Origin: Casuarina equisetifolia | Taxonomy: Eukaryota > Streptophyta > Magnoliopsida > Fagales > Casuarinaceae | Assembly (NCBI GenBank): GCA_028551475.1 | Contig: CM052361.1 | Coordinates: 19,099,274 to 19,163,273, forward strand | DNA length: 64,000 bases | Direction: 5' to 3' | Part shown: positions 1 to 12,460 of the stretch, in pieces | Position numbering within the stretch: position 1 is the first letter of the stretch | Layout: every line of letters starts with the position of its first letter | Program-made: the position numbers and the translations under genes | The notes under the pieces: generated by a model | Seen by the model: the letters and a program-made list of their open reading frames with translations, nothing else | What the model was told of the DNA's origin: nothing | Databases searched by the model: none

Positions 1-345
1 ACTTAAGCTTTGTAGTTTAGTGACATACGAGAGTCTTATCACATGAGAGATTAGGGTGTGGCCTTCCTTTTCCTAATAACTTTTCTAAATCTTTCACCTA
101 CATTTTGAATAAGAAAAAAAAACATGTTACATGGACATATAAAAACTAATAATATATTCAGTGTAGGCAATGTTCCGAATTTTACTGTAATTCTTTTTTG
201 GAAAAAAGGTTATATCTTTGAAACGCCGTCGTTCTTGTGGTAGTTAAAACGCATCGTTTAGAAGAAGAAAGAATAAGAACGCCCAGCTCAGTCTGTTCCG
301 CGCACAAAGGCGCAGCTTCGAAAGTCGGAGAAGTTGTTGCAGAGA
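1..345 (+). promoter_or_regulatory. Upstream region and 5' UTR of the RRP41-like gene
   Basis: This is AT-rich upstream sequence that turns more GC-rich about 130 bases before the start codon, as plant promoters and leaders often do. It has an A-run near 112-122 and AT-rich stretches near 139-160. I could not fix a transcription start or a convincing TATA box. The leader contains no upstream in-frame ATG that would displace the start at 346; a TTG-initiated frame from 334 is in frame but not plausible. Confidence 0.35.
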
Positions 346-3300
346 ATGGCCGGGAGGGATGGAACGAATCCGACGACTTACTCACCATCTATGGAGACCC
401 GAAAAAATCGTCCGCCCATTTTCGGAGGCCACGACGTTGACTGGGTCCGACCAGATGGTCGCGGATTCCACCAGTGCCGACCTGCCTGTATATTCTTTTC
501 TTTATCTGATGGAATGATGTTTTATTCTTGTTTCCTAAGTTTTCTCTTATGTTATCAATGGTAGTCGTGAGATTTGAACTTTGGGCTGTTTTTCCTCCCT
601 TCCCCCTCCTTAAGCGTACCTTTTAATATGATCAGTCTTAAAGTCCAGCTTCAAAATTATTAGGCTTTTTTTTTTTTTTTGTGCTATCTTTTTATCATGC
701 TGCATTGTAGATGGCGTGTCCCTCGATCTGCTCACCCGGTTGTGGCATTCGTTGTCTTTTTTAATGAATGTCTCACTGTCAATTCGTTTCCATTACATGT
801 TTTGTGGTTTATCTATTATTGGGTTTGGTGTAATGCTATGCCTAAAATGCATGATTGGATTCCTATTGTTTCTGAGGGGTTAAGGAGTTTCCTTGTTCTA
901 GTCGGTCTTATTTTGACTTGTTTGGTTGCTGTTCTTTGTATGTTGGGCTTTGGAGCATCTATTGTCTGTGACTGAAGGATTTTGAATGACTTTGTAAGTT
1001 TGATATAAGCACGTGGCTTCGTTATCCAGTGCTTTATCTTTGCTCATTTTTCTACGCTCTCTTGTTCTTTATTCTTTTTCTCTCTCTTTAGTAATTAGCG
1101 CTTCCAGCCAAATCTTTGTTGTCTATCTTGGTTGATACCATTATCATAGTGCAGTACTTTTTGGGTAGTTTTGTGGAAACAGAGTAGAGATACCTAGTAA
1201 CTTGGTTATAATAAACTAGACATGACGGTTTAATTTGTAATTTGATGGTGAAGACACATTTTTTCCCCCAGAAATCATGCCTCTAATTTATCATCTTTAC
1301 ATCATGTATTGAAGAGTTTTAAAGTTCTGATGGTATGCAGTCGGATGGCATCCCACATGTGGGATGGATCTTTACCGCCTTAGCATGACCTTTTAATAGA
1401 AATTTCAGCATTTTGTGTCATTGAAAGAAAATATCTTTGCGAGACACTTCCTGTGTAACATATTCACAAAGTTCCAACCATAAATTTCTTTGAATCACTT
1501 ATATTTGTGGTTGTCCAAGTATCTTTGTGCAAAGGAAATGTGCAGGGAAGTGGGCTATACTCTCTTTATTTTGGTGTCGGTAATAGTCATGATTCAAACA
1601 CTTCTGGTAGTTCAACCCAGGAAGGATTTTTATGTTTTGCTAAGTCTGTTGTACTGGCTACTATGAAGTACATATATCAGATATTCATTTTGGCCTAATG
1701 CTGCATAAAATGCTAAAATTAGGCATCAAAGTATCATGTCACTAGATTTCTTTTGGGAGTATGCTTTATTAATGTATATGACTATGGGAACAAGTTTATG
1801 TATTGAAGGTGGGTTTGCTGTTGATATCATGTATATCAATGGCTTTGATTGTGGTGCCTGATGTTATCTTGTTCTACTTTCTCATTGGTACAAGTGTCTC
1901 TCTACTGGTCTCCTTCCAAATTTCTTACAAGGCTCTTGTTTCCAAATGTAAACTACCACGTGTTTCTGGCTCTGCACACTGATAAATAGATGCCTGGCTG
2001 CTACCTTTACTTAAGTTTCCTGGATAGGCTAATTTCCATTGACTAGATGGCTTCGAAATCAATGCCTTGAGGATTTCTTAGCTTCATATGTTGTATGACT
2101 ATGTTGAAGTGTTAATCCATTATATGAGGATTTTTAGTAGTTGTTGTTCTGACCTTTGCAAATCATCCTTTTTCCATAGTTATACCTCACATAATGAGCA
2201 TAATATTTATGTTCATAATATTCCCTCCTTCCCATAGCTTTGGTGTGGTCTTCTACTTTGAGATGTCCTAAAATATTTTCCAGATTGAAAAGTGATGAAT
2301 CACAATTTTGATGACTATGAAAATATGCCCTTTGCTTTAGAGTTAATGGGTTAATTTTTTTTATAAATATACTTGAATTTCTTGAAAGATGGTCTTGGAA
2401 AGTTTATCTTTTCAATTCGAAAGAAAATGTATTAAGTGCTGTTTCCTTGAAGTTGGATTTTCTTAGGTGGGCAAACAGTGTAGGATGGAGGGGCATAGCA
2501 TAATCTGTTTTGTGTGAAATATCATAGGTTGATTTATCAGGTTTTTCTACTTATTAATTTGTTGTGAGTATTGGGTCATATGTATGTGAAACTGGTGTAC
2601 GGAAAACTTGCTTCTATTAAATGCATGCAGTTATGCTTTGAACTTTGTCTTCTTTAATAGAATTGTTTTGGAATTTGAAACAAGTAAAAGTTTCAAAAGT
2701 TTGAGGCTTTATAGGACATTTAAACCTCATATTTGGACTTCTCTGGACTTATCTTTCATTCTAATATCATATGCTTCATTGTACAGTTAGGCTATGAATA
2801 AGTCTGAAGGAATGACGATTTTTTGGTGGCTTGCAGTTTTTAGGACTGCTGCTGTAAATTCTGCTTCAGGGTCTGCTTATGCAGAGTTTGGAAATACCAA
2901 GGTCATTGTGTCTGTGTGAGTATATCTTTTATCTCACAAATCATGTTTTCATACCCTTGTCTTAAAACTGGATTCTTAAATGGGCCCATTCTCTTAGTTT
3001 TTTGCTTCTAGTTATTGAAAATGTTTCTCAGTGCTTATTTTTCATTTTCAATAAGTTGTAATATACATTATAGCAAGCTATAACATAAGCAGATGAGAGC
3101 ATATATAGATTCAAGAAAAATTGCTTAGCATTTGATAGGATGTTTTTGTTGATTCAGATTTGGGCCAAGAGAAAGTAAAAAGGCAATGATGTATAGTGAT
3201 AGTGGGCGGCTGAATTGTAATGTTAGCTATACAACTTTTGCCACCCCAGTCCGTGGACAGGTGTGTAGGCTCTTTTGTTGTCAACTTAATTATCCTCGTC

Positions 3301-4649
3301 TATATACTTTTACTAGTTAATTTAATTTTGAACTGTCATTAGGGTTCAGACTACAAAGAATATTCCTCAATGCTTCATAAAGCTTTGGAGGGTGCAATAA
3401 TTTTGAAAACTTTCCCCAAGACTACTGTAGATGTCTTTGCATTGGTGCTGGAATCTGGTGGCAGTAAGTTTGAAGTTTTATTTTGAAAGATATTTATTTT
3501 GCAGCCAGTAATTTTGCTTTTAAGTTCTTTGTGAGCTTTATGCATTTTCACTACAGGTGATCTCCCTGTTGTCATATCATGTGCCAGTCTTGCCCTAGCA
3601 GATGCCGGAATTTCAATGTATGACCTTGTTGCTTCAGTTTCTTTGGTACGCATTATCCCCTGGCACTTCCCTCCATGTATCTCTAATTTCTTCATTTCCG
3701 TTCTTTCTGTTTCCTCATTTGGCTACTAGTGATGCATTTGCTATCTGGATATTTCCCTTTTTATCAATGATCGAATTTGTATCTAAACTCTGAATGTATT
3801 TCCACCTTTATTCAATGCTAAACTCAACATTTGGGGGAAACCCTGCATAGTATTTAGTAAGTTTCAAGCTCTTGTTATGTCTTATCAATTTATAGATGTC
3901 TGTCTGTTGAATATTTGCTTAATAGTATTTGCTATGTTGGTGGCCAGTCTTGTCTTGGTAAGAACCTTGTCATTGATCCCGTTTTGGAAGAGGAAAGCTA
4001 TCAAGATGGAAGCTTGACAATTACTTGTATGCCTTCTCGGTATGAGGTCACTCAGCTTACTGTTACAGGGGAGTGGTCAACTCCAAAAATTAACGAGGTA
4101 TGTCAGTCTGTAATATCTCTGCCTATCATATAATGCATTTATTTTCTTTTCTCTTTTTCTACTTTTAGAAGAGTTTTTGCCATACAAAGAATGCACTACG
4201 CTGCAGAGATGTCAGTATTCAAGGTTCTCTACATTGAGGGTTAGGTGGTAGAACTTGCATAACCCTCACATTTGTGGCTTTGGTTCAGTATAACCGTTTC
4301 ATCAGTTAGTAGGCAGTATGAAGTAGAATATTAACCTGTTCCTCTTAGTAATTCTGTCGCAAGTTAGTAGGCAGTATGAAGTAGAATATTAACCTGTTCC
4401 TCTTAGTAATTCTGTCGCAATTGCTTGTATCCTAAATTATTTATAATTTTAAGGATCCATAGAATACCTGTTCTGTAATCAGCCAATGACAAATCCGTTT
4501 ACTTATGTGATTGTATTACTAGAATGAATAGGAGCGCTAATTACTGCTTTTGCAAGCAGGGGATGCAGCTGTGCTTAGACGCCTGCTCAAAACTTGCAAA
4601 GATCATGAGGACATGTTTGAAAGAAGCAACTTCCGGGACACAAGACTAG
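346..4649 (+). CDS. RRP41L: Exosome complex component RRP41-like (MTR3/RRP41L type), 7 exons
   Basis: Spliced exons I assign: 346-487, 2837-2915, 3158-3260, 3343-3463, 3557-3645, 3948-4097 and 4560-4649. They give 774 nt, or 257 residues plus stop, the usual length for this plant protein. Every intron is GT-AG and every junction keeps frame. The product is an RNase PH-fold subunit of the exosome ring, which degrades or trims RNA 3' to 5' in nucleus and cytoplasm; plant core rings are thought to be mostly structural. Visible family signatures are RPDGRGF near residues 35-41, SGSAYAEFGNTKV near 57-69, the FGPRESKKAM segment, SSMLHKALEG, and the TTVDVFALVLESGG and SCASLALADAGI strands. The C-terminal part is MPSRYEVTQLT followed by a helix. 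ATG 346 is chosen because the residues that follow match the family N-terminus. Intron 1 is 2,349 nt. The last exon could start three bases earlier (CAG GGG). No disabling change was seen. Confidence 0.93.
4305..4420 (+). repeat. 58-bp perfect tandem duplication in RRP41L intron 6
   Basis: Copy 1 (4305-4362) and copy 2 (4363-4420) read identically, beginning GTTAGTAGGCAGTATGAAGT and ending TCTGTCGCAA. The duplication lies inside the last intron of the exosome gene and touches no splice site. Perfect identity means it is recent, or that it is an assembly artefact. Confidence 0.97.
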
Positions 4650-5718
4650 GAAGAAACTTTTTAGATTTCCTCTATGCAGGTCAATATTTGGCTGCCCCTA
4701 TGCAACCCAGATTTTGAAAGAAATGGAAAAAGAAGACTTTCACAGATTTTGTAATATATCCTGGCCCAGTACGGTCTGAATTTTGGTTCTTGTACATCAT
4801 TGATTCCCTTGAATTTCCAGCATATTCATTTAAGTTGAGTGTGAGTACCGAGTGCTGTGCATCTGAAGGAATTTAAGTAAGCACTTAAAGATTTGATATT
4901 TCTCATTGAGTTTATGGGATTCTCTGCATGTGATGGCACCTGTTCATGGCAGTGGGAACTGCGACTTCTCTTTATGCTGTTGTACGTTGATATGGATAGG
5001 TACAAAATTGCATCTCACCAAAGATTAAACGTGTGGAAAAATCTTTAATGCCCCTTAAGCCACCGCAGGTTCCGTTTCGGCATGGGAAAACCATGACAGA
5101 ATCGAGATCAGATGCCGAAATATCCCTGCGAGGGCCAAGGCACGAAGATTAGAAAATGTCGGGACAAAGATGACAGAATCAAGTCTTGAACTCCGAAACA
5201 AACTCAGCCTCAGTGGGAGTAATCGTTGCCGGTTTAAGTTTGACACCGTGTTACAAAAAGTGCTGGATTGAATCTCTTCTCTATAAAAAGAACTTTTCTT
5301 ATTTCTTTCGTCTTCAACTTCTCATCTGAAGTACTATGAGATTAGATTCCCTAGGTTTAGGATTCCAAGATCCTTCGAGAATGACATAATAAACATGTTT
5401 CAAGTTCCAAATGCATCAACTAACAAGAAGTTTGACAGAGGCATTGACCGACAGCAACTTTTGTTTGGCGGTCAACCTATTCACTAATTTGCTCTAATTG
5501 AAATGGTCGAGAATTACTCATTTACTTGATGCCGAGTTTATCAATTAATCTTTTCAAGCAAACAATTTTCTTTACAAGCGTGTGTAGCTTGCATGTGTTC
5601 CATCTCGATAGTTGAGAATGCTTTTGTAATTTTGATACCCTGTTAATTGCAGTACCAATAAAGTTGGAAATGTACTTTGTAGTGAGTCTTCTTTTATATA
5701 GAGCCAATTGAGTGAATC
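4650..5718. other. 3' flank of RRP41L and unannotated intergenic DNA
   Basis: The first ~250 bases are the likely 3' UTR of the exosome gene, with no textbook AATAAA seen. Around 5045-5260 the sequence becomes more GC-rich and contains short internal echoes such as GACAGAATC at about 5095 and 5170. A TATA-like CTATAAAAAG lies near 5280. No open frame there resembles a known protein. I see no supported gene. Confidence 0.4.
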
Positions 5719-5948
5719 TGTTGCCGGAGAGCCTCCTCTCTCTCTAGAGCTCTCAAAGTGGTGACTTTGGCCCTGGTTCCGAGGCCTACAATGATATCCC
5801 ATTCACAAATGTTCCAATTATACAAGAAACCAGACTATTGGGTTGAGTATCCGGCAGGGCTAAGGACAACTGATATATAAACAAATAATAATGGCCCAAA
5901 CTAATACATAAGCAAGACAAGTAGAAACCAATAACCAACCCACAACCA
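5719..5948 (-). repeat. 3' LTR of gypsy-1, internally deleted
   Basis: It matches the right LTR at both ends but lacks roughly 130 bases that lie between GAGGCCT and ACAATGATATCC in the right copy (about 10720-10857). The right end CCCACAACCA at 5939-5948 is followed at once by the polypurine tract of the element. The left edge is inferred from where similarity stops. Confidence 0.65.
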
Positions 5949-8900
5949 TTAAAAATTCCCCCCACCATAATTTCAGCCTCGTCCTCAAGGCTAGATGATA
6001 TTAGGAACTTGAAAAGTTGGAACATGTGTACGAAACTCCTGTTCATCCATCCAAGTAGCCTCCGTTGGTGGCTTCCCTTTCTAGTGAATCAACAACTCTT
6101 TCTTCCTAAGGTTTCTTTTCTCCGGCATCGCCTGGGGCTTTTCCTCGTCCTCCAACTCTTCTAAAGAATCATGGAACTCCTTGGAATCTACCTCTTGCGT
6201 TGCTTCTATTTCACCATCAAACTGTTTCAGCTTTGGAGACATGAAATTTGTCTGAACCTGCACCCCTACAAGAAGGCCCAACTCATACACCGCGGCTCCT
6301 ACTATCTTGAGCAGCCCATATGGCCCACTAGATTTTGGCCGTAGTTTCTGGTTCCTGCAGCAAGAGACAGAAATTTGTCTATACTATGGCAACTTGACAT
6401 ATTCTAAATCCCCTCCTTGAAATTCTACCTCTTTGTTTTTCTTGACATTCAACTTTTTTATTTGATCTTGGGCCATGAGTAAATTCTTTTTTATCCTTCA
6501 CAATGTTACATCTATTTCCTTTAGAATTTGCTCCATAGAAGCCATCTTACATGTTCCCTTGACATGGGATGAGAGGAAAGGAGGGCTTCTACCATATATC
6601 ACTTCAAATGGCATATGCAACACTAATATGTGGCAACTAGTATTATAATAATATTAAATCCATATAATCCACCCATTCCTTAGGGTCTTCCCTTACCAAA
6701 CACCTTAAATACATTTCCAACATTGTATCTATCACCTTTGTTTGTCCATTTATTTAAGGATGATAGGATGAAGAAAAATTAAAATAAGAATTTGTAACTA
6801 GAACTACTTCTTCCAAAACTTACTTGTGAACAATAGATCTTGGTTGCATACTATGGTTTGAGGCATTCTATATAGCTTGAAAATGTTGACAAAGAAAACT
6901 TGAGCCACTAAAATTGCTATATAAAAATGACACAAGGGTATAAAATATCCAAACTTAAATAATTGATTTACTACCACCAACACAGCTAACTTCCGTATGA
7001 AGTTAGGTAGCCCTTTAACAAAATCTATAACTATGTCTTCTCAAATTTGTTTAGGGATTGGAAGAGGTTGTAAGGTTCTTGTTGCTCTAAAATTCTTACC
7101 CTTACTTTTCTAACATATTAAACATTCTCTTATCACCTACTCCACCTATAATTTTGATATTTTCTAACAAAACATAGCCTGCATTCTTTTCAAAGTTTTC
7201 TCCCCCCCCTTCATAGAAGCCAACATGTGTCTCTTTCACAATAATTGAAATGAGAAGGGAGTCTAAGGGAAGATATATGTTGTTCTAGAATGTAATGATG
7301 CCTTCCTTGTAGCTCCATGGTTCATTTGCCTTTTCATCTTTAATTCTTTTAACCAGTTTTTTAGCTTTTCGGTTCCTTTTTATCTCATCCTTGATTAAGT
7401 TTAGCCATTAAGAGATAGGTACAAATAAGGCAACACAAGCACTCTGAGTATGACCATTCCTAACACCACTAATATCATCCCTCCTTTGCTTGGAAAAGCC
7501 ATCTACTACCACATTATTTCTCTCAGCCTTGTATTCAACTATAAAACCATATCCTATGAGTTTTAGCAATCATTTTTGCTGCATAAGTGTCACTATCCTT
7601 TGATTATGTAAGAATTTAAGACTTTTTTGTATTTTAATTCTTTCTAATAATAAACTTCCCCCTTCAAAAGTAGTGCCTTCATTTTTGTATTGCCATAATG
7701 GTCGCCAACATTTCCCATTTATAAGTGGGGAGCTTTAAGTGACTCCCATATAAAGTCTTACTAAAATAAGCAATTAGCCTTTTTCCTTGGAATAATAGAA
7801 TCCTAACTCTAATGTTTGATGCATCACACTTTAAGACAAAAGGTACCAAAGAATTTGGTAGATTGAGAATTGGAGCAATCATCATTGCTTGCTTCAAACT
7901 ATCAAATGTCTATTGTACCTTTTTATACCACACAAATACATCCTTTTTAAGCAAATTAGTTAGTGACTCTATGATGTTGCCATATCTTTCAATGAACTAA
8001 TGATAATAACTTGTTATTCCTAAAAGCCCCCTTAAAGCCTTGATTGAATCTAGAATTGGCCGTTAAAGAATATGCTTTACCTTTCTTAGATCAAGTGCAA
8101 CCTTTTTTCACTGACCATATGCCTAAAAAACTTTAACTTAGTACATCTAAATTTACGCTTTGACAACTTAACATACAAGTAATTTTTTTTTGAGTGTTTT
8201 TAAAACCACTCTTACATGTTGAAGATGCTCTTTCCAACTCTTGCTATAGACTAAAATATCATTAAAGAATATGAGAACCATATTCTTTAAATGTTCTTAG
8301 AATACCAAATTCATTAGGGACTAGAAGGTTAAAGGGCCATTAGTAACTTAGAACAACGTTACTAAAAATTCATAATGACCATAATGGGTTTTGAATGCCA
8401 TTTTCTTGATATCTTCTTCTTTCATTCCCACTTGATACTAACTTGATCCTTAAGTCCGATTTAAAGAAATAATGGACCCCATTAAGCTCATCTAATAATT
8501 CATCAAGGATGAAAAGCTTGTCCTTGATTGTATGTGTATTAAGCTTTTGGTACTTGACATAAAGTCTCTAAGACCCATTAGCTTTCTTGACTAATAATAC
8601 TAATGAAGAGAGTGACTTGTACTAGATCTTATAACCCTTTATTGTAGAAGCTCCTTAACCAATCTTTCAATTTTTCCCTTTTAGACATACATGTATCTAT
8701 AAGATTTCATTAACCTAAAATGCATATCTTCCTTTAATACTATTTTATAATCATGACTATGCTACGAGAAAAACCTTTAGGTTCTTGGAAAACTTTTCCA
8801 AATTTTGTTAATAACTATTTCATGCCTTGATACCAAACCAATGTCACTCTCCCTACCCTTAAAGAGCTGCCAATATTTAATGCTTGATTACCCACCATCT

Positions 8901-10632
8901 AGATTATAAGTAATTGTCCTTTTTAGCCATCTTTCTTTTAAAAGGTGCACTTTCTACAAGTTGGGTAGCCTTGGGGCATCACTTATGTAAAACAATTTTC
9001 TTGTCATCCATAGTGAATTTCATTTGATAATCCAAGAAATTCTAAATAATGTAACCTAAAATTTTTAACTATTAACTCCTATCACAACATTGACATCAAC
9101 TAAAGGAAGAACATATAAGTTATACACCATACTAACTCCTTGTAACTTTACCTTTATACCTCTATACACTCCATAACTTTTAACCCTTCTATCATTTGCA
9201 ACCATCATCTTAAATGTGAAAGAATCATCAATCTTAAGTCCAAATAATGTTTATTTTTTGGTATATGAAATTATGAATGTTGTTAAAGTCAATCAACACC
9301 CTCATTGGCTTTTGAAAAGGTTTTACTTGACCCTTCACCTTCATGATTTGGGATTTTCTTATTACCATATCATACAAAACCATGGTTGAAATACCTATAG
9401 TGTACTTTAGTTCATAAAACTTGTTATCCTCTCCTCCACCATGCTGCTTACCTCCACCATCATCTCATTCATTCATATAAACTGCCTCACTAATAAACAA
9501 ATGCTTATTACATTATAAAGGTAATACAATCTCTTTTGCCACCTTTTCTCTCCTTTAACTTAATAGTACTAAATTTTTTGGTTTGTAGAGAATTCTTATT
9601 AGAAGAAATTGAAATGGTCCTTGAAGTGAATTAAGGATTTCTTTGCATTGGGGGGGTAGGAAAATTAGGGGTTTCTTTATGTTGAGGGGTTGATCTGTAG
9701 CTTTCCCCTACCCTTATGATTTGTTGGCCTCCTTTTAAGTTGTTGTCCTAGGGGCGTTATTAGCATTCCATGCATTTTAAGGTATTGTGTCTCATAGATC
9801 ATCTTATAAGGTAAGGTCTCATTTAGGGTTGTAAGGTGCTTGGCATTAATATCCCTTTGGATTTTGACCTTTAAGCCACTAATAAATGTATCTACAACCT
9901 GTTCAAATGTAAAGGATCTAATAAAGATTAAGGCATCCCTAAATTACTTATAATAATTTTCTACCACATCTAGTTGTTCTAGTTTAATGAGCCTATGATA
10001 AAAATTAAAAGATTGGGTAGAATTGTACTTGTTTAGCAATCCCGATCTTAACTTCTCCTATGTTAGAACTTGGCCCACATGTTCTAAGTTTGTCTAAAAG
10101 GATTGTAGCCATTTGATTGCAATTTCAACCATATGCCAAGTGTAGATGAGTTAAGCTATGGAACCCAAAATATTTCATGGCCATGAAAATCTAGGTGATA
10201 GGGTCATTGTTGTTATGAAATTTGGGAAATTTGAACTTGGCTATTCGACTCAACACACCCAACTTAAAATCTTGTCTCGACTCATCTAAACCCCACCAAG
10301 AGAGATAAGAAGGTGACCTAACCCATCAAGACCCAAATTGTGAAAGACTAGGGTAGAACCTAACCTATCCAAATCCAATCCAAGAGCAATTGAGTTCATG
10401 ATGCCATCCATAAGATTTTCTTATGAATGGTCATTATGATCACTAATGATTTGTTGGCACTAATGATTTGTTGGTTATGCAATCTAGATGTTAATCCCCC
10501 ATTATTAGTTGAGAAGAAATCAAGTTTGGCCAACAAAAGGGCCATGTTGTCATGGATCTCCTTAATGTCCATCAAAAGCTGAGTAATAAACAACTCCACT
10601 TGGTTAACCTTTGCATCCATCAATTAATCAAA
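5949..10632 (-). pseudogene. gag-pol remnant of gypsy-1
   Basis: Reading leftward on the minus strand, the order is gag N-terminus, reverse transcriptase region, RNase H, then the integrase tail, as in Ty3/gypsy. A gag-like start at 10396-10623 has the heptad-like MDAKVNQVELFITQ beginning. RNase H is at 7679-7897 (LKCDASN, then AYFSKTL and TYKWEMLA). A C-terminal tail lies at about 5960-6290, with GVQVQT then an acidic stretch, ending LEDEAEIMVGG just before the polypurine tract. Many stops and frameshifts separate these pieces, so no functional protein is possible. RNase H assignment is firm; the other domains are placed by order. Confidence 0.72.
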
Positions 10633-10644
10633 TAGCTTTGGTGC

Positions 10645-11020
10645 TAGCTATTATAGAAAGCCTCCTCTTTTCTCTTTAGGGCTTTCAAAGCAGTGACTTT
10701 AGCCCTAGTTCCAAGGCCTTCGAGCTAGATCTCCTTAAGGGGAACCTAATGGGGCTGTCTTTAGTGAGGTATGATGGTGGAGAATACACCTCATGAAGGA
10801 AAAAGGCTTATTTATCTAGAACCAAAATTACTGATTACACATAGCAAAATACCAAGAAAACAATGATATCCTATTCATGAATGTTCCAATTATACAAGAA
10901 ACCAAACTATTGGGTAAGGTATGCCAAAGGCCTAAATACTCCTAATACATAAATAAATAGTAATAACCCAAAATAATACATAAGCAAGATAAGTAGTAAC
11001 CAATAATTAACCCACAACCA
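10645..11020 (-). repeat. 5' LTR of gypsy-1
   Basis: This is the fuller LTR copy, about 376 bases, ending CCCACAACCA at 11011-11020 and followed by flank ATAAC. Its left edge adjoins a degraded primer-binding site. Divergence from the left copy is high by eye, so the element is old. Confidence 0.65.
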
Positions 11021-11985
11021 ATAACAAAATCTCTTTGACTACCATGATAATTAGCAACTCAATAGTATTTATCCTATAGTAAATATTTTGCTTAACTAGG
11101 ACTTTGTTTCTAACCTTTATATAATATTTTTGCTCTTATTGATAGGCTAATAGCTTAACATCTCAAAGTTGACACACTATACTCTTAAATCTCTCTTCAT
11201 ATTAAAAAAGAATACACACACACACAAACACATAAAAGAGACATGGGATTTCCAAAATTATTAATCAAACTTGGAAGAATGCTTATTATGATCATGTTAT
11301 CCACATATAATGACAAGGAGTTGCAATCCAAATTTTATAATCAACTTCACATTCATTGATACTCAAGCTCATGAAGGGGAAACAAATTGTCTATACCATC
11401 GTCTTGGTGCAATTAATAACAAAAATGCTTCTTAGTATGAGCTTTCACCTTTCCATTTATAAATATTTCTTTAATGACTAGAATATTTTATATGTTTTTG
11501 TAATTTCATAGGGAACCATGACAGAATTGACAACCATGGCATCTCGAATCAACAATAAAAAAAACCTATTGATTTTTCTTTTGATACGATCAATGCTAAT
11601 TTAATAACTTCAATTAGAACTTGTAATCCAAAAACTGACTTTACTTCTCTATTTTTTGTCAATTTAATCCACTTTATTAATTGTTTTCCTAAATTCAATA
11701 GATCCAACCATTTTGTAATTGTTTTCATCACCAACATAGAGAACGTCACACAATAAGTCTAAAACTAATACTTATATGATAATATGAAAATTCGTAGCAG
11801 TTTCTTGAATCGAATGGTGCTTAAAATTGTGACGAGAAGTCATATACAGTTCTTCACCTTCCTCAAGTTATTTGCACTCATCAATCATAATATTTAACAA
11901 AGAAGTTCAGCTGGCAGTTCATGACTAAGAGAAGGTATATTAGAGAGAAAATACATGGAAGTTGAGTAATAAATGACAGTGAACA
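11021..11985. other. AT-rich intergenic DNA with a (CA)n run
   Basis: A short CA microsatellite occupies 11214-11226. A 66-codon minus-strand open frame at 11549-11749 has no recognisable similarity. The region may be part of the neighbouring copia relic, whose RNase H lies just downstream, but no motif supports a gene. Confidence 0.35.
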
Positions 11986-11989
11986 TGTT

Positions 11990-12345
11990 TTGTTAGTCAA
12001 TGTGCTCAGCGCAACACATCCATATTTCTCTTCGGACAGTGTAAAATCTATGTTTCTCTAGAGTTTTATTAAGATATCAACCAACTAAAGTTTAGTTGTA
12101 ACAATTTGTAAGTTGATATAATTCTTTAGAGCATGATCCCTAATAAAATATGTCTAAACTTTATATGCTTGTTTCTTAGAATTTTTTGTTTGATTGATGG
12201 CACCAGTATTGTTACACTTAAGTTTAGTCAAGCCTTTCAAAGATCAATTATATCCTTATAATCAGAAATATATCGAATAAAATATTTTTAAAACATATTT
12301 GTCATCCCAAAACTTTAAAGTAATAAGATAATCCCACCCAATATA
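11990..12345 (-). pseudogene. Ty1/copia RNase H fragment
   Basis: Read on the minus strand from about 12240 to 11990, the sequence gives the conserved copia RNase H tail with stops. It has a CNNTGAINQTKN-like block, then a KHI-Y-like segment ending YFIRDHAL, then a LVDILIKL block resembling the DILTKPL motif, then a final SEEKYG. This order is diagnostic of the C-terminus of Ty1/copia pol. No LTRs could be assigned. Confidence 0.65.
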
Positions 12346-12460
12346 AAGACAGATGCCCATTCTTTTGGAACTGATCTGGGACACATATGTTCAACAAATC
12401 ATTTTATATTCATATTATGTTCATCCCTCTATGTAATTTAACTGTAAGTGATTCAAAATA

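Larger units (their letters stand above)
5719..11020 (-). mobile_element. Decayed Ty3/gypsy LTR retrotransposon (gypsy-1)
   Basis: Two related LTR-like blocks flank protein relics that all read on the minus strand. The right block (5' LTR, about 10645-11020) and the left block (3' LTR, about 5719-5948) share GCCTCCTCT, CTCAAAG/CTTTCAAAG, a CAATGATATCC...ATACAAGAAACCA stretch and a common right end CCCACAACCA. A primer-binding-like site (GCTTTGGTGCTA on the plus strand, a degraded iMet-type site) abuts the right LTR at 10633-10644. A polypurine tract (C-run at 5959-5965 on the plus strand) abuts the left LTR. No clean target-site duplication was found, so the outer left edge is approximate. 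Confidence 0.8.

Noticed and set aside
5040-5260. Possible small gene on the minus strand (63 codons)
   Set aside because: The frame is Leu/Arg/Ser-rich without any family signature; the slightly higher GC alone does not support a gene.
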